Shown: positions 1 through 12,585, numbered from the stretch's first letter. The stretch is 64,000 nucleotides of DNA from Mangifera indica (GCF_011075055.1 NC_058149.1:13770449-13834448), one strand, 5' to 3'. Made by a program: numbers and translations. Notes: generated by a model not told the origin, from the sequence alone.

Positions 1-101
1 TTAGCTAAAATTACGAATATGAAAATCAGTCCTAAAGATCTTTACGGTTTAGAACATTATTCAATATACTTTCAAACCACAAAAGAACAAAAATTGCATA
101 C

Positions 102-232
102 CAATCTGCAGAGAGAAAATCTGGAACTTCTGCCGAGGCTTTAAAGCGGGAACTAACAGAAACGGTTACACGTTTGGATTTGCAGAAGAGAGATAGAGAC
201 TGTGGAGTTGACAGAGAGGAAATAAACGACAT
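102..232 (-). CDS. First coding exon of a probable plastid-targeted protein (partial, runs off left edge)
   Basis: On the minus strand an ATG at 232 opens a Ser-rich, basic N-terminus starting MSFISSLSTPQSLSL, followed by an Arg/Lys-rich stretch and then KASAEVPDFLSAD. This is the composition of a chloroplast transit peptide followed by the start of a mature protein. Frame and composition change at about 101, where the minus strand reads G|GTATGC, a good splice donor, so the rest of the gene lies beyond position 1. I do not recognise the family; too little of the mature protein is present. Its start codon is only 226 bp from the start of the divergently transcribed CCR4-like gene. Confidence that it is a real exon is moderate, from the transit-peptide character and donor only. 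Confidence 0.5.
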
Positions 233-458
233 CGTTTTTACACCTAGAACAACTCACTCTGTCGTCCTCCCCCCCTCGCAAGAGGATGAGGTTAAGAAGT
301 TTGATAGTCCATAACTTTGTTCGATCCTCTCCGTCGGATGATATGACATGTGAAAGTATTAACATCTGACGGTAAATGAAAACAGTATCTAGTTCTTTGC
401 ACACACGCGACCGGCAAAGAGCGTGTCAACGCGCTTTCTTTCTCATCCTTGCGACTCC
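233..458. promoter_or_regulatory. Short divergent intergenic region, candidate bidirectional promoter
   Basis: Only 226 bp separate the start codon of the minus-strand plastid-type exon (232) from that of the CCR4-like gene (459), so both 5' UTRs and core promoters must fit here or overlap. No clear TATA box was seen for either side. That bidirectional transcription occurs is inferred from geometry alone. Confidence 0.4.
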
Positions 459-3400
459 ATGAGCCGTTCTTCTCGTTTCTTCGTCGCCACCATGTTGTCG
501 TCTCGCTCTGCTGTACTCTCTCATTGTGTTTAATTCTTTTGTTCTCTATTTACATGTCTTTCATGCTTAGTGAAAGCGTCTCAGTCTTGATTCAACTTTT
601 TATTTTATGTTTTAGGATAGGGGAGGTGCCAGAAACCAGCGTAGAAGCTTCTCAGATGGATCGCACGACGGAAGAAGAGGCCAGTTCGTTACAGGAGACT
701 CGCACTTACGCTCCGTCCGCGACTATAACCTTGTCCACCGTCAAGGGAGCTTCTCCGAGCAGCCACTTCAGCAGCCGCCGCCGCCGCCGCTTAATCCGCG
801 GTATCGTTGTCCTCCCCCGCCGTTTTACCAAAATCAACAGTCCCGTTATCCTCCTCCACCGTTTTACAAAAATCAACATTCCCGTTATCCTCCTCCACCG
901 TTTTACCAAAATCAACATTCTCGTTATCCTCGTCCGTCGTTTAATCAAAACCAAGCACTGGGGACCCGTCGTCCCAAGCCATTGGATTATCGGACATGGG
1001 AGTACGCCAAGGTGCCGCCGCCTCCTAATTCTGGTACTTTTTTTTTTTTAACTTTTCCATTGTCTTATTTGAATTTGGAATAAAGTATTTGCATTTTTTA
1101 GTATTCTGTGAACAGTTCATTTCAGAAGTGATGCTAATTTTGTTGGCTTAACAGAGCGATTTGTGATTCTCTCGTATAATTTACTGGCCGATTACCTTGC
1201 TATCGGTCACAGGGGCAAACTGTACTATCACATACCACGACAAATACTAGACTGGGAGTGGAGAAAGAGAAGTATAATATTTGAACTTGGATTATGGTCG
1301 GCTGACATAATGTGTTTTCAGGTTATCAATCTGCTACTTCATGAAGACCATTCAATCTTTGCATTATTCTCTTAAGATTTCTAATCGAGAAGTTTGGATA
1401 AATGATGATTGTTGCAGCTTATTTCTTTTTTGGCTGTTTTCTTGTTCTGCTTTAAACTTTTCTAACTTTGAATTATTGAAGCTGTTATTGTTTAGGGAAT
1501 TTGATTCTGCATGATTTATTGGTAACGGTTTGTATTTCTTTTTGCCTTTTTTTAGGAGGTTGATAAATTTCAAGACTTAGAGTCAGAGTTGAGGCTTCGA
1601 GGATACAGTGGCATTTGGAAGGTCAGTTTTGAAATGCCATTTTAATCTGAAGTTATATATGCATGTCTCTGTACAAAAATGCAACGATGTCTGTTGAGAC
1701 AATTTCAACAATTATGTAGTCAGGTATATGTTAGGATCCCAAGTGTAAAGTATGAGATTTGGAATCCTACATTAGAAAGTATGGGCAACTAGTGTGGGGT
1801 TTATATGGCCTTGGACTTTCCCATCTCAATAGCTAGCTTTTAAGGTGTGGTTCTTCTAAGGTTCGTATCATTTGGTATCAGAGCCATCACCATGTCTTCC
1901 AGTTGCAATCATGCGACGTGGGTGGTGACGTCGGCATTGCAGTGTTCGCCTGGGGTTAGCAGGGAGCTAACGCACAGCCAGCCTGTGTGGGCGTCGGGCC
2001 TGCGGAGCGTGGTGGTATGTTAGGATCCTAAGTACAAAGTATGAGACTTGGATCCCATATTGGAAAGTATGGGCAACTAGTGTGAGGTTTATATGGCTTG
2101 GACTCTCCCATCTCAATAACTAGCTTTTGAGGTGTGGTTCTCCTAAAGTTCGTATCAGTATAGAACTAGGAAAATTTGATGCTGCTTTTTTCAACGTTAG
2201 CTTAGACACTTAACAGCCAAATAACTTGATCTATTTTAAAGTTAGGAAAAATACTCTTTTTTGTTGAGAATTAAAGTGTAACTTTGTTTTAATTTTTTAT
2301 AGATGCGGACTGGCAATGCTATTGATGGATGTGCAATCTTTTGGCGAACGTCAAGGTAATTATTTTCTCAATTTTGCATACCTTTGATTGTGAACCGTTC
2401 AACATCCGTGGAAGGTCTAGTTTGCTACACTGCTAGCGATCAAGGGCCAGATCTTTTTGTTCATGATGCCAATTATTTGAAACAGGAGGTTGGGTCTCAT
2501 CCTATTGTTGTAAATCTTATTCAATTTTACAGTACTTGGCTTACTTCTATCATTTAGTTTGCTTGATTCATGGAAATAGAGCTTACTTGGACTATATGGT
2601 CTCTTTCTTTCAACCTTTACCCTGACTCATGATGAGATTTTGATATTTAGTGTGGCAAAGTCATGGTTTAGTAGTTCTAAAGTACTTCCTGGGTGAATCT
2701 AGAATGAGGATTTGCAGTCATGTAGTGTTTGGGTTATAGAAGTTCCTGCTTAGTAGGAGCAGTTGATTTCAGTAAAAACCTCTTATAACGGCTGATATAT
2801 GACAATATCTTTGGTATATATCTTTTGTGTCTCTCTTGGAACTCGCTTTTATCTTCTCCTTGTTTGATATCAGTAATGGCATTGAATAGTTATGAGGATT
2901 TTTCTTCTACCTGGTTCTTCTGTAGGTAATGTCTTAAATTTTGTCTTTAGAATACAGGATAGAGGTTTACTTTTAGTTAGTATTTAGCTGCATATGCTTC
3001 ATTTTATTTCCTTTTTTCTTTTTCCTCTTGATTTCTTCTGGTCTCAAGATTTCAAATTATTATATTTGAATTCAATTTTGATGTTATTCTTATATCACTT
3101 TAAAGCAAATTTAATTGTTAGTTTAGTATGAAAGTTCATTAAATGATCTGCATATCAGATTCAAACTGCTGTATGAGGAATCCATCGAGTATAGTAAGCT
3201 CGGACTTCGGGATAATGTTGCTCAAATATGTGTGCTTGAGGTATATCAAGATTTATTGCCTTGTAAATCTACTAGGATTCACCTGCTGCAAATATGTATT
3301 TCTAGATGGTTTCTTCTAAAATTTTATTGATTATTATCATTAATTTTCATGAAGTTCATTTTTTATTTTGTTGAACAGATGTTGGGTCAAAATTTCAACA

Positions 3401-6400
3401 AAAATGGACCTCCTCTCTCAACAAGGTAACTTAAGAAATTAGTAAAAAACTTGTATTTAGATAAAATGTTTAATCTTTTCATGAATTTGATACAGAATTA
3501 TCTCAAGCAGCTTTTTTGTTGTTTTTCATTATAGCTGGTGTGAGCATCACGGGCAAAAGTATATAATTTATAAACATATATATGTAAAAACCACAACTAT
3601 GTAAAAATCCGTTATTTGTTCATTTTATATCCATAACATCAGACATTATGACTGGTAATGATTGCAATTTGATGGTAAACTGAAATGTTAACATTTTTGT
3701 TTTTTATCTATTCTCTGTAAATGCTAATCATATTAAATGTCAAACCCATGCTTAATTCAATAGGTAAAGAGCTTCCAACAGGCATATTTGCTTCTTCATC
3801 TTAGGCCACTATTTTCAAAAACTTTGTCTTCATAAGCTTGATTTAGTAGATATCAAGGCAACTCTATCAAATGATCTATTTGATTGGGAAACATTTAAGA
3901 TGAAAACACATAGGGGTTAGTCACATGGAAAACGTTGTTCAAATTTTAGTGGGATATCATTTAATTTGTTTATACTCTGTATCTGCAGTTCAGCAGGTTC
4001 TAGTAAAGTTGTCGTATGTAACATTCATGTGCTTTACAATCCAAAACGGGGGGAAATTAAGCTTGGCCAGGTATGGACCGGACTCACAGCTACATTTGTA
4101 TTAGTTAAACTAGGTGAATTTGCCTTAATTATTATGTGAATGTCTCTTCAATAGGTTAGGACACTTTTGGATAGGGCTCATGCTGTTTCGAAGATTTGGA
4201 GTGATGCTCCAGTTCTTCTTTGTGGGGATTTTAATTTTACACCAAAGGTGAAATCACTTCTTTCACAAATTAAGCTTCAGCTAGCATTATTTATTGGGAA
4301 ATATCCTTTTTGTCTTTTTAATTTGTTGATATATGTGTAACTTTTGTCTTTTATAGAATCTTTTAGTTCCATGCCCTAACCATAGCAGTTTTGTTTTTGT
4401 AACAGAGTCCATTATACAACTTTATTTCAGAGCAGAAGGTAAAACATTTTCTTTTCTGTATATACTTTATTTCCAATGATTGAGACAGTAGGAATTAAAA
4501 ATTATATATTGCCTGCTTCAGTTAGATTTGTCTGGAGTGGATAGAGACAAGGTGTCAGGACAAGCTTCTGCTCAGATTCATTCATGGAAGCCACATAATC
4601 CTAACCCCAGGTGGGTTTGCAAAAGTGTGATATGCTTTCTGTCTATTGTGTGCTTCAGTTGTTGAAGCTAATAAGCTTAAAGCATGTGTAGGGTCCAGCT
4701 TGCTGATGGTTCAACGGAAGCTCCACCAGTAGTAGGTGAGGGGGAGGTTGATATCAAGCTGAGTGATCCTCTCACTGTCATGCAGAAGAACAGTAAATAT
4801 GGCAATGCTGAAATTATTCCTTTTATGGACAACTCATCTCCATCTCAGTCCACTGACGCATTGTCAAATTTGTCTGATAAGGCTTGCAGCCATTGGCAAT
4901 CCATGAATAAGGAGAGTACCCTTAGTGATGTGGCAGCAATTGAAACCGAGCAGACTGTGGTAGATGGTTTCAATGAAAGTTCAAGCTGTCTTCACAGTGA
5001 AGGTCAGTTTCCTACTGATAAGTATCATTGTAATGATGAGATCCATAAGTTTTCACATTACAGAATGTCCCATCTCGAAGATAAATCTGATTTAACTGAG
5101 ATAGGAGACAAAGAAAAGGCAAATGCGTCCTTGCATTCAAATCATGAACCACCAAGGGAATATTCTGACTCAGATATAATAACAGAAAGTGATAAATCTT
5201 GCGATAAATCTAAACTCCCCCTTGTGGGTAATGATCATAGTAGCTTGGTTGAATGTAGTCCTGAAGTCATGAATGCTTCCAACTCTGAAATTCTGTATCT
5301 GTCAAGTATTGATGTAAACCAGGATAGCTGTTCAACTTCATATGAGTCTGATATCTCTGATGCTCTTGCTGTTGACTCTCTAGTATCTGTTGAACTGGAG
5401 AATCTATCGGTGAGAAACTTAGATGAAGTAGCTAATAAACTGGAGAATCTATCTGTAAGAACCCCAGATGAAGCTGCTGACAAACTAGAGAATCTATCTG
5501 TAAGAACCCCGGATGAAGCTGCCGATAAACTGGAGAATCTATCTATGAAAAATCTAGATGAAGCTGAAGTAGAAAGTGGAACTGAAGATGAAGATGACAA
5601 TATATTTTTATCTGAATTACACAACAATGTAGATGCCTTTACTTCTACTTCTGATCAGTTTGTAGGATCTACCTTGGGTGCTTCTTCCAAGGAACTTGGT
5701 GATGAAGTCCATAATATGTCTCCTCCTACATTGGGTTCTGAGGTTGTCAATGTGGAGAATATTACTTATGATCCATCATTGTGGACTCCAATGGAAATAG
5801 CAACTGCAACAGGCAATGAAGACTGCACCTTTCTGGAACACCCACTACAGCTTAAAAGCACTTATACAGAAGTGGAGGTAGATCAGTGGTTGAGTTTTTA
5901 TTTCTTTCAGATCTTGCAGTTTTAGCTTTGACACATTCTTTGTTACTTTAAAGGAACGCAAAATCCCAATACTAATATTTTTTTTAAAACCGTTTAGGAT
6001 TGTACAGGGACAAGGGATTCTAAAGGGGAGCCCTTAGTGACCAGTTACAATAGATGTTTCATGGGCACAGTTGATTACATATGGTAAGTTCTTTTTAAGG
6101 TTCTACACTGCTACTTTTTGATAGTTTGGGGTGATATTGAACTGAAACAAAACAAGTTGTTCAACTATACATTTGATACATAGATTTGTGCATTCAGAAC
6201 TTTTATAATTAAAGTGTATTTTGGAATATGACTTCACATTCAGGCATTCTAATGGCATCCAGACTGTCAAAGTGCTTGCTCCAATACCAAAACATGCTAT
6301 GCAGTGGACCCCGGGTTTCCCAACAAAGGTGGGTGTTCTGCAATTTAAGGTTCCTTTTGAAAGGTTTAGAAAATTTGCTTTGCTCTTGTGCATTCAGCAA

Positions 6401-6516
6401 CCTATTTTGGATCTTATGATATTCTAAAATCGATATGCATCTCTGGCTATCATTTTCAGAAATGGGGTAGTGATCACATTGCTTTGGCTTCTGAAGTAGC
6501 AATCGTGAAAGATTGA
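459..6516 (+). CDS. CCR4-6: Carbon catabolite repressor 4 homolog 6-type deadenylase (EEP family)
   Basis: Predicted 3'-5' poly(A) exoribonuclease of the exonuclease-endonuclease-phosphatase fold, acting in mRNA deadenylation. Exons: 459-512, 616-1033, 1155-1321, 1556-1621, 2303-2355, 3159-3240, 3379-3425, 3989-4070, 4155-4247, 4406-4438, 4522-4610, 4692-5877, 5998-6083, 6244-6328, 6460-6516; total 2598 nt, 865 aa. The N-terminus has Pro/Tyr-rich repeats (PPPPFYQNQ type). Catalytic-core landmarks are LSYNLLADYLA, MCFQEVD (metal-binding Glu), GNAIDGCAIFW, LLCGDFNFTP, and near the C-terminus DYIWHSNG and SDHIALASE with the Asp-His pair. As in CCR4-6 proteins, a long acidic Ser-rich insert (exon 12) splits the EEP domain; here it carries a 15-residue repeat. 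The ATG at 459 is preferred over an in-frame-incompatible upstream TTG; exon 1 is the least certain exon. Intron 4 holds a TRIM element. Confidence 0.9.
1729..2157 (+). mobile_element. TRIM: miniature LTR retrotransposon in intron 4 of the CCR4-like gene
   Basis: Two direct terminal repeats, 1729-1870 and 2018-2157 (142 and 140 bp), begin TGTTAGGATCC and end TTCGTATCA, so have TG...CA ends. Immediately inside the left repeat is TGGTATCAGAGCC (1873-1885), the classical primer-binding site matching plant initiator tRNA-Met. A short purine-rich stretch precedes the right repeat. A 5-bp target duplication, GTATA, lies at 1724-1728 and 2158-2162. The 147-bp interior has no coding capacity. Together these define a terminal-repeat retrotransposon in miniature, inserted in the same orientation as the host gene. 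The repeats differ at scattered positions, so the insertion is not recent. Confidence 0.9.
5395..5568 (+). repeat. Four tandem 45-bp coding repeats in CCR4-like exon 12
   Basis: Units start at 5395, 5440, 5485 and 5530 (the last shortened). Each encodes about 15 residues of the form LENLSVRTPDEAADK; units 2 and 3 are almost identical, units 1 and 4 diverged. The reading frame is kept, so the array lengthens the acidic linker within the EEP protein. Confidence 0.85.
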
Positions 6517-7711
6517 CAGATCATATTCATAATGCTGCTCTTTGGTTGCAAGATAACTTGTGGCATTTGTCAAGTATTAAAAAGCTTTAGAGATGCCCAT
6601 TGATCTCTCAACATTCACCAATGTTGTGTCGTCTAAGTCATGCATCTCATGGAAAATTCACAGGTTTTCTTCAAGTAATTAACTCATTTATCAGTCGTTT
6701 GTTCCATTTTGTTTATGTTCTGGTGCTTCAATTAAACTGAAATTTTGATCATAGTTTTAAGTGGATCCTTGATCTTCTTTGCTCTTGCTAAAAGTATGTG
6801 GAAGAGATTATTCTTCATATTAATTTTTTATCAACCATAGAATTACATATCATTGTTGCAGAACTGGTGTTATCTACTTTTAAGTGGGTAGTATTTTTGA
6901 AGTGGCCATTTTTAATGGGTTCCAATATTATTATTATTATTATTATTATAACAATGATGAGAAGAAGAAGATTTAAAGGAAAGCACTAGCCATCATGCAA
7001 GGAAGTTCCAAAACAAAATAAGGTAAGCATTGATTTTAACTGGACGTTCGTCAAGCCTGCAAGGTGGTCGAAACACTACGTGCCACCCATAGTTTAATGA
7101 ATTAACAATCTCACATTTAAGTTTCAAATAATCAAATTTTCACTTATAATCCATTTATGTTATACCAAGTTTCCCTAAAATTTCAATGTTTTGACTTTTA
7201 TTTAAATTACAAAACTATCATTAATATTTAATATAAATATTAAATTATTAATATGTTCTAACCGGTTTAAAAATTTACTGTTTAAATTCTTAAAAGAATC
7301 AAAATTTTAACTAATTTTTAAATATTATATTTTGTATAAGTATCATTTTTTAAACTTTTAAGAGGAATACTAAAATTTGAAAATTATGTTTAAATTTTCA
7401 AAACTCTCCTAAAATATTGTTAGTATCCGTAATATTTTTAAAAATTGTCATTTACCCCTTGAAGTATTGAAAACAGAAAATAGAAATATAAGGAGAAAAA
7501 TAAAAGCAAAAAGAATGAGGAGACAAAGAGAAAATAGAGAGAAAAAAAAAGAGAAATCCATATAAAATGATATTTATGTATTTTATTTAATAAAATTCAC
7601 TAACAAAATTAGATAATAGGTGGAAAATTGATTTTTTAAAACCTAAAATATTAAAATACATTTGAGGAAACCCTCGGTGGGATATAGTGTTTTGGCCCAT
7701 ATATATTTTTA
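6517..7711. other. Intergenic: CCR4-like 3' region and AT-rich repeat-like DNA
   Basis: 6517 to about 6720 is probable 3' UTR of the CCR4-like gene. A short (TTA)n run lies near 6929-6950. From about 7180 to 7640 the sequence is AT-rich and resembles the stretch at 16500-16930 in word content (TTAAGAGG.., purine-rich GAGAAAAATAAAAGC type blocks), suggesting two diverged copies of a dispersed repeat. No gene was seen. Confidence 0.4.
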
Positions 7712-8274
7712 TATAAATATTCCTTTGTAACCGGCCAAACAGCCCAAACCTGAGCTCTTTCACGCACATTTGTTCTTTCAAAAAATTTGAAAAACGTGTC
7801 CGTTGATTTCTCAGGCAAATAACACGCGTCTGTCTGTCCAGATTTCACATTCCAGGTTTGCTTTCTCATCTGGGTATCACTTTGAATCGACATTTATTGT
7901 GTTCTTAGTGAAGAAGAAAACCTCTGTTATAGCGCATCTAATGTTAAATGATCAAACAGTTATTGCATGAACATGCAAAGCAGCTTGCTTTTTTGTGATT
8001 TCTGACTCAAGGCAGCTGATTTTTGCAGGAATTTTATAGCTCCTTCAACCTGCATTTTCTGATTGTGTTGCTAAAGCTCATATTTTGATCTATTTTTTCT
8101 GATAAAATTAGACCTTTTTGTGTAGTGCCCTTCTGTTGTCAGTCTCTGAGAATCCTCAAAACCCAATTTCTAGTATTTTTATAATTTCACTTACGGTCAA
8201 AATCCCAGAAAATTTCATTCTCTTCAAGATTCTTTCTTTTGTTGAATTTTGATCTGTTTTGAGTTCCCACAAAT
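7712..8274 (+). promoter_or_regulatory. Probable KCS promoter/5' leader with a candidate 5' UTR intron
   Basis: TATAAATA at 7712-7719 is a plausible TATA box. Downstream, CCAG|GTTTGC (donor at 7856) and TTTTGCAG (acceptor ending 8028) could bound a 5' UTR intron of about 173 bp, leaving a leader up to the ATG at 8275. Inference from motif spacing only. Confidence 0.35.
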
Positions 8275-9810
8275 ATGTCGGAATTAAAGCCTAATACACC
8301 CTTGATCCAACCTTCATCTTCTCGTAAACTTCCTGATTTCAAACAATCTGTGAAACTGAAATATGTAAAACTTGGCTACCATTATGTTATCACTCATGGA
8401 ATGTATCTATGTTTATCACCTCTTGTTGTTCTTGTAGCTGCACAACTCTCTACATTCTCAATTCAAGATATCTATGTCCTCTGGGACCATCTTAGGTTCA
8501 ATCTCGTTTCTGTGATCTCATGCTCCACCCTCTTGGTGTTTTTATCGACCCTTTACTTTTTAACGCGTCCCCGATCTGTTTATCTTGTAAATTTTGCATG
8601 TTATAAGCCGGAAGATGCTAGGAAATGCCCTAAGCAGATTTTCATGGAAAGATCCAGTTTAACGGGAACTTTCACAGATCAAAATCTTGAATTTCAAAAG
8701 AAAATTCTTGAAAGGTCAGGCCTTGGTGAATCAACATACCTCCCAGAGGCCGTTTTGCGAGTTCCTCCCAATCCTTGTATGGCTGAGGCAAGAAAAGAAG
8801 CTGAGATGGTAATGTTTGGTGCCCTTGATGAGTTGTTTGAGAAAACGTCTTTGAAACCAAAAGATATTGGGATCCTGATTGTAAATTGTAGCTTGTTTAA
8901 TCCAACACCTTCTTTGTCTGCAATGGTTATTAATCATTACAAGCTTAGAGGGAATATTATTAGTTATAATCTAGGTGGAATGGGCTGTAGTGCTGGTTTG
9001 ATCTCTATTGATCTTGCAAAAGATCTTCTTCAAGTGCATCCAAATTCATACGCTTTGGTCATTAGCATGGAAAACATAACGTTGAATTGGTATTTTGGGA
9101 ATGAGAGGTCAATGCTTGTCTCGAATTGCTTGTTTAGAATGGGTGGAGCTGCAATTCTGCTTTCAAACAAGAGGTCTGATCGGTGGCGATCCAAGTATAG
9201 TTTGGTACATGCTGTTAGAACACACAAAGCTTCTGATGATAAGTGCTTCTCTTGTATCACTCAGCAAGAGGATCATACAGGAAGAATTGGAGTGTCTCTG
9301 TCAAAGGATCTGATGGCAGTTGCTGGAGATGCTTTGAAGACTAATATCACTACCTTGGGCCCTCTCGTGTTGCCAATGTCTGAACAGTTACTCTTCTTTG
9401 CAACGCTGGTGGGAAGGAAACTTTTCAAGATGAAAATTAAGCCTTACATCCCAGATTTCAAATTGGCTTTTGAGCATTTCTGCATTCATGCTGGAGGAAG
9501 AGCTGTGTTAGATGAGTTGGAGAAGAACTTGGAGCTTTCGGACTGGCATATGGAACCTTCAAGGATGACACTTTATAGGTTTGGCAACACTTCAAGCAGC
9601 TCTCTCTGGTATGAATTGGCCTACTCAGAAGCCAAGGGGAGAATAAAGAGGGGAGACAGAACATGGCAGATAGCATTCGGATCTGGATTCAAGTGTAACA
9701 GTGCAGTTTGGAAGGCTCTAAGGACCATAAATCCAGCTAAGGAGAAAAACCCATGGATAGATGAGATTCAACATTTCCCAGTTGATGTTCCAAAGGTTGC
9801 AGTCATCTAA
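8275..9810 (+). CDS. KCS11: 3-ketoacyl-CoA synthase, KCS11-type
   Basis: Condensing enzyme of the ER fatty-acid elongase. It joins malonyl-CoA to a long-chain acyl-CoA in the first, rate-setting step of very-long-chain fatty acid synthesis for waxes, suberin and sphingolipids. The 511-residue protein comes from one uninterrupted ORF, usual for this family. Two hydrophobic segments (about residues 43-63 and 78-97) should anchor it in the ER. The FAE1/CUT1 domain follows: catalytic Cys238 in GGMGCSAG, His405 in EHFCIHAGG, Asn438 in RFGNTSSSS, all intact. N-terminal [19 protein letters not shown] and C-terminal [10 protein letters not shown] closely match KCS11 as remembered; a KCS17 or KCS4 relative is less likely. 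The ATG at 8275 gives the usual family N-terminus. Confidence 0.95.
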   Translation: MSELKPNTPLIQPSSSRKLPDFKQSVKLKYVKLGYHYVITHGMYLCLSPLVVLVAAQLSTFSIQDIYVLWDHLRFNLVSVISCSTLLVFLSTLYFLTRPRSVYLVNFACYKPEDARKCPKQIFMERSSLTGTFTDQNLEFQKKILERSGLGESTYLPEAVLRVPPNPCMAEARKEAEMVMFGALDELFEKTSLKPKDIGILIVNCSLFNPTPSLSAMVINHYKLRGNIISYNLGGMGCSAGLISIDLAKDLLQVHPNSYALVISMENITLNWYFGNERSMLVSNCLFRMGGAAILLSNKRSDRWRSKYSLVHAVRTHKASDDKCFSCITQQEDHTGRIGVSLSKDLMAVAGDALKTNITTLGPLVLPMSEQLLFFATLVGRKLFKMKIKPYIPDFKLAFEHFCIHAGGRAVLDELEKNLELSDWHMEPSRMTLYRFGNTSSSSLWYELAYSEAKGRIKRGDRTWQIAFGSGFKCNSAVWKALRTINPAKEKNPWIDEIQHFPVDVPKVAVI

Positions 9811-10689
9811 AGTTGTAACACCGTTCCCAGTTCCATTAGTTGTGATGTTTGGTGGTGGTTGCAGCGCTTTATCAGTGTGATTAAAAGATGATAGCAACCG
9901 GGTTGTCTTCTATATGGCAAGCCTTATGGTGTCTTCAGTCCAGGGTAGGTAAATGCTAGTGTTAAAATCCGTTACATTTGATAGAAAACTTCAGGAGATT
10001 TTTCGTCTAGGACAAGAGATAGAGATCAATGTTTGTTTCAGATTGACATGTTGTTCTGGGAATTTTTATGAAGGAGAGAATCTTACATTTCTCTTCCTTT
10101 TAATAATTGATTAATATTTCTCATTAGTACCATGATTCATCAATTTCAGAAATTCTATCACAATTTGCAGTACTGTAAACTATTTTATCTATCCTAAAAC
10201 TCTGAATTTTGTCACAAATGTCTGTAATAGTTTCATCTCCATTGCGCATTTGAACAGAATCATTCATCCGAAGCTGCCTGCCTTGCATTAGCATAGCCTT
10301 CAATTTCAGGGCACATTATATTCATTCTAGGACCTAAATATCATGAACCACTATAAGCCTGATTATTTTAGCTGGTGAAACTATTGGTCAGCTGGAATGC
10401 TTTCCTCTCCATGTGCACTTGAAACATATCTGCTTTTCGTCTGTTGAACAATGATCCTTTTATTCTGTACAACTAATGTTCTTTCTAGTAAATTTGATGA
10501 TTATGGTTTGAGTTTAGAGTTTCAAAGATGTTGAATCATTTTAAAATCACAAGCATATGGATTGAAACTTTGCATGCTTTAATATTCCTTTGAAATAGAA
10601 TTGATTAGATTCGATATAATTCAGAATCTTCGAGTTTAATTGTGATTCCAAAAGTCTAGATATGCATGACTAAGGCATCAATTGGGTCA

Positions 10690-11010
10690 GGCTATGTCTG
10701 GGAAAATGGTCTGGCCGAGCCCGACTATAGCATGTCAGGCCGGGTCGTGGGCCTAGACACAGGGCCTGTGCCCTACTTGGTATTGTTCACATTATATTAA
10801 AAAAATTAAAATTAATTAATAATTATACTATAAAAATTAATTTTTTATTAAAATTAATGTAAACAGTCACAAATCCCTTTAAGGTCTAGCCCTATATATA
10901 TTTGGGTTGGATCATGGGCCTTATGCATCCTATAGGTTGGCTTAGCACAATGGTTTGTTATTATAGTGGGTCGTGCTGGAACTAGCTCATAGACACCTCT
11001 ATGCGTGACC
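10690..11010. repeat. Degenerate GC-richer interspersed repeat, class unknown
   Basis: Within very AT-rich DNA two patches rich in GGGCC/GGGTCGTG words (about 10690-10785 and 10880-11010) flank an AT-rich core of about 90 bp. The second patch looks like a diverged inverted relative of the first (GGGCC..TAGG words on both sides). This resembles a decayed non-autonomous DNA transposon, but ends and target duplication could not be fixed. Confidence 0.3.
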
Positions 11011-11869
11011 CATGTGTATAATGAAAAAATGTGTAACATTAATAAGAACACTAAAATGTGATATGCAACTCAATGCAAACAATTGTGAAAACTAGAATGT
11101 TTTTAAAGCAATTTGACTCACTCTTCGGAAACTTATGTCAACTGATTTATAATTAATAGAGGAGCATAATGTATGTCGTCTTTTTGTTAAGTGAAAATAG
11201 AATGGATACAAGATTATATGTAATTTCCTAACTAGATGTATCAATTTCTAATTCAATCTATGTACAATTAATCCAACTCAGCATTATGGGAAGTGGAAAA
11301 TTATATCATCTTAATTTGGTAGGAAGTGATTTATACACCTTAATTATATAGGATAGGGATGAAATGAAATCCGAGACTTAGGAGTTAAATTTGGCATGTT
11401 GGAAAGATTGTGATCATGGTTGAATTTGTTAAAGTGAAAGGGGCTTATATTATACCCACCACATTTTGGATTGGATAGATTTATATGGATTATGGATTAT
11501 CCCATCGATAGACTTTTAGCAAATTGAACACAAAGCAAATTAGACTAACTTTGTCAACATAAAGCTTATTCATTGTTCACACAATAGAATGCCTGTAATT
11601 CTATTCCCAATATAATCTAGAGTGTAAAAAGGAACCCTAAATCCTCTCACTTTTCGTTACAAATTGGTCCAACCACTTTTAATAAGTGTAGGTAAGTAAT
11701 ACTTGCCTCAGCTATAAATGACTTTATAGGCACAGGCATAGCGCACAATATTTAATACAATCAATGAATTTTTGTGACTTGGAAGAAATGAAATTTAAAC
11801 TCTCAAAGCACAATATTGCATATTTATTTTTATAATAAAATTACATATATTTAATTTTTAAATATCTAA

Positions 11870-12390
11870 TTAAATATTCAAATAATATGTTATCATATAA
11901 TTAAATGATTTTAAATTAAAAATAAAATAATATTTAATTATATAATAATATATTATTTAAATACATAATTAAATAATTAAAACTAAGTATATAGTGTTCA
12001 TTTATTTTATATACTGGGCTAAAATAAAATATAGTATAATTAATTTTCTGATTTCTTATGTCGGCCTCCATAAAAATTTGTGAATGGGAATTCTAAAAAT
12101 GGTCACTTTTTGACAATAGATATAATCTAGAATATAGACATTCTAGAAAGGACAAATAAATTAACGTTAAAATGAAAATTCTAACATACAAATTGACAAA
12201 ATAATCAACCAAACTCATTGACTATGATTGTATGGTAGCTACATATCACTCTGCCATAAAACTATAGGTATTTAATATTAATTTGAATATCATATTATTA
12301 AATAATTTTAAATTAAAAATAAAATAATATTAATTATTTATGATATATAATTATTAATATTTATATTAATACTAATTATAAATACACAAC
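11870..12390. repeat. Two copies of an AT-rich hairpin-type repeat
   Basis: Segments at about 11870-11990 and 12267-12390 share a core made of ATGATTTTAAATTAAAAAT followed by AAAATAATATTTAATTAT. Each is flanked by complementary ATAATTAAAT / ATTTAATTAT arms, so a single strand would fold. A related inverted copy lies at about 17565-17700. They are probably fold-back MITE remnants, though low complexity limits confidence. Confidence 0.35.
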
Positions 12391-12585
12391 ATAATTAATT
12401 TCTTATAACTGTGTAGTTAACATTCCTATAGTGAAACATTGGAGCCTCCACATGTTATGAGCAAATATTTCCAGGCGAAACCAAGCTGCAATACTCTTTC
12501 CTCTAGACTCTGCACAAGGAGACTGTATAAATATTTGCAAGAACATGAAGTCAAACTAAAATATAAAGAGAAAAAACTACTTGAC

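Larger units (their letters stand above)
9811..12585. other. Gene-free AT-rich intergenic stretch
   Basis: After the KCS 3' UTR there is no recognisable gene. It holds a degenerate GC-richer repeat at about 10690-11010 and AT hairpin-like repeats at about 11870-11990 and 12267-12390, listed separately. Remaining sequence is simple AT-rich DNA. Confidence 0.6.

Noticed and set aside
449..1051. 200-residue plus-strand ORF at the start of the CCR4-like gene
   Set aside because: It begins with TTG and runs through an intron. The protein conserved in the family (Pro/Tyr-rich, then the EEP domain) is read in another frame from 616 to 1033.
5235..5627. 130-residue minus-strand ORF with repeats
   Set aside because: It is the antisense shadow of the 15-residue repeats in CCR4-like exon 12.
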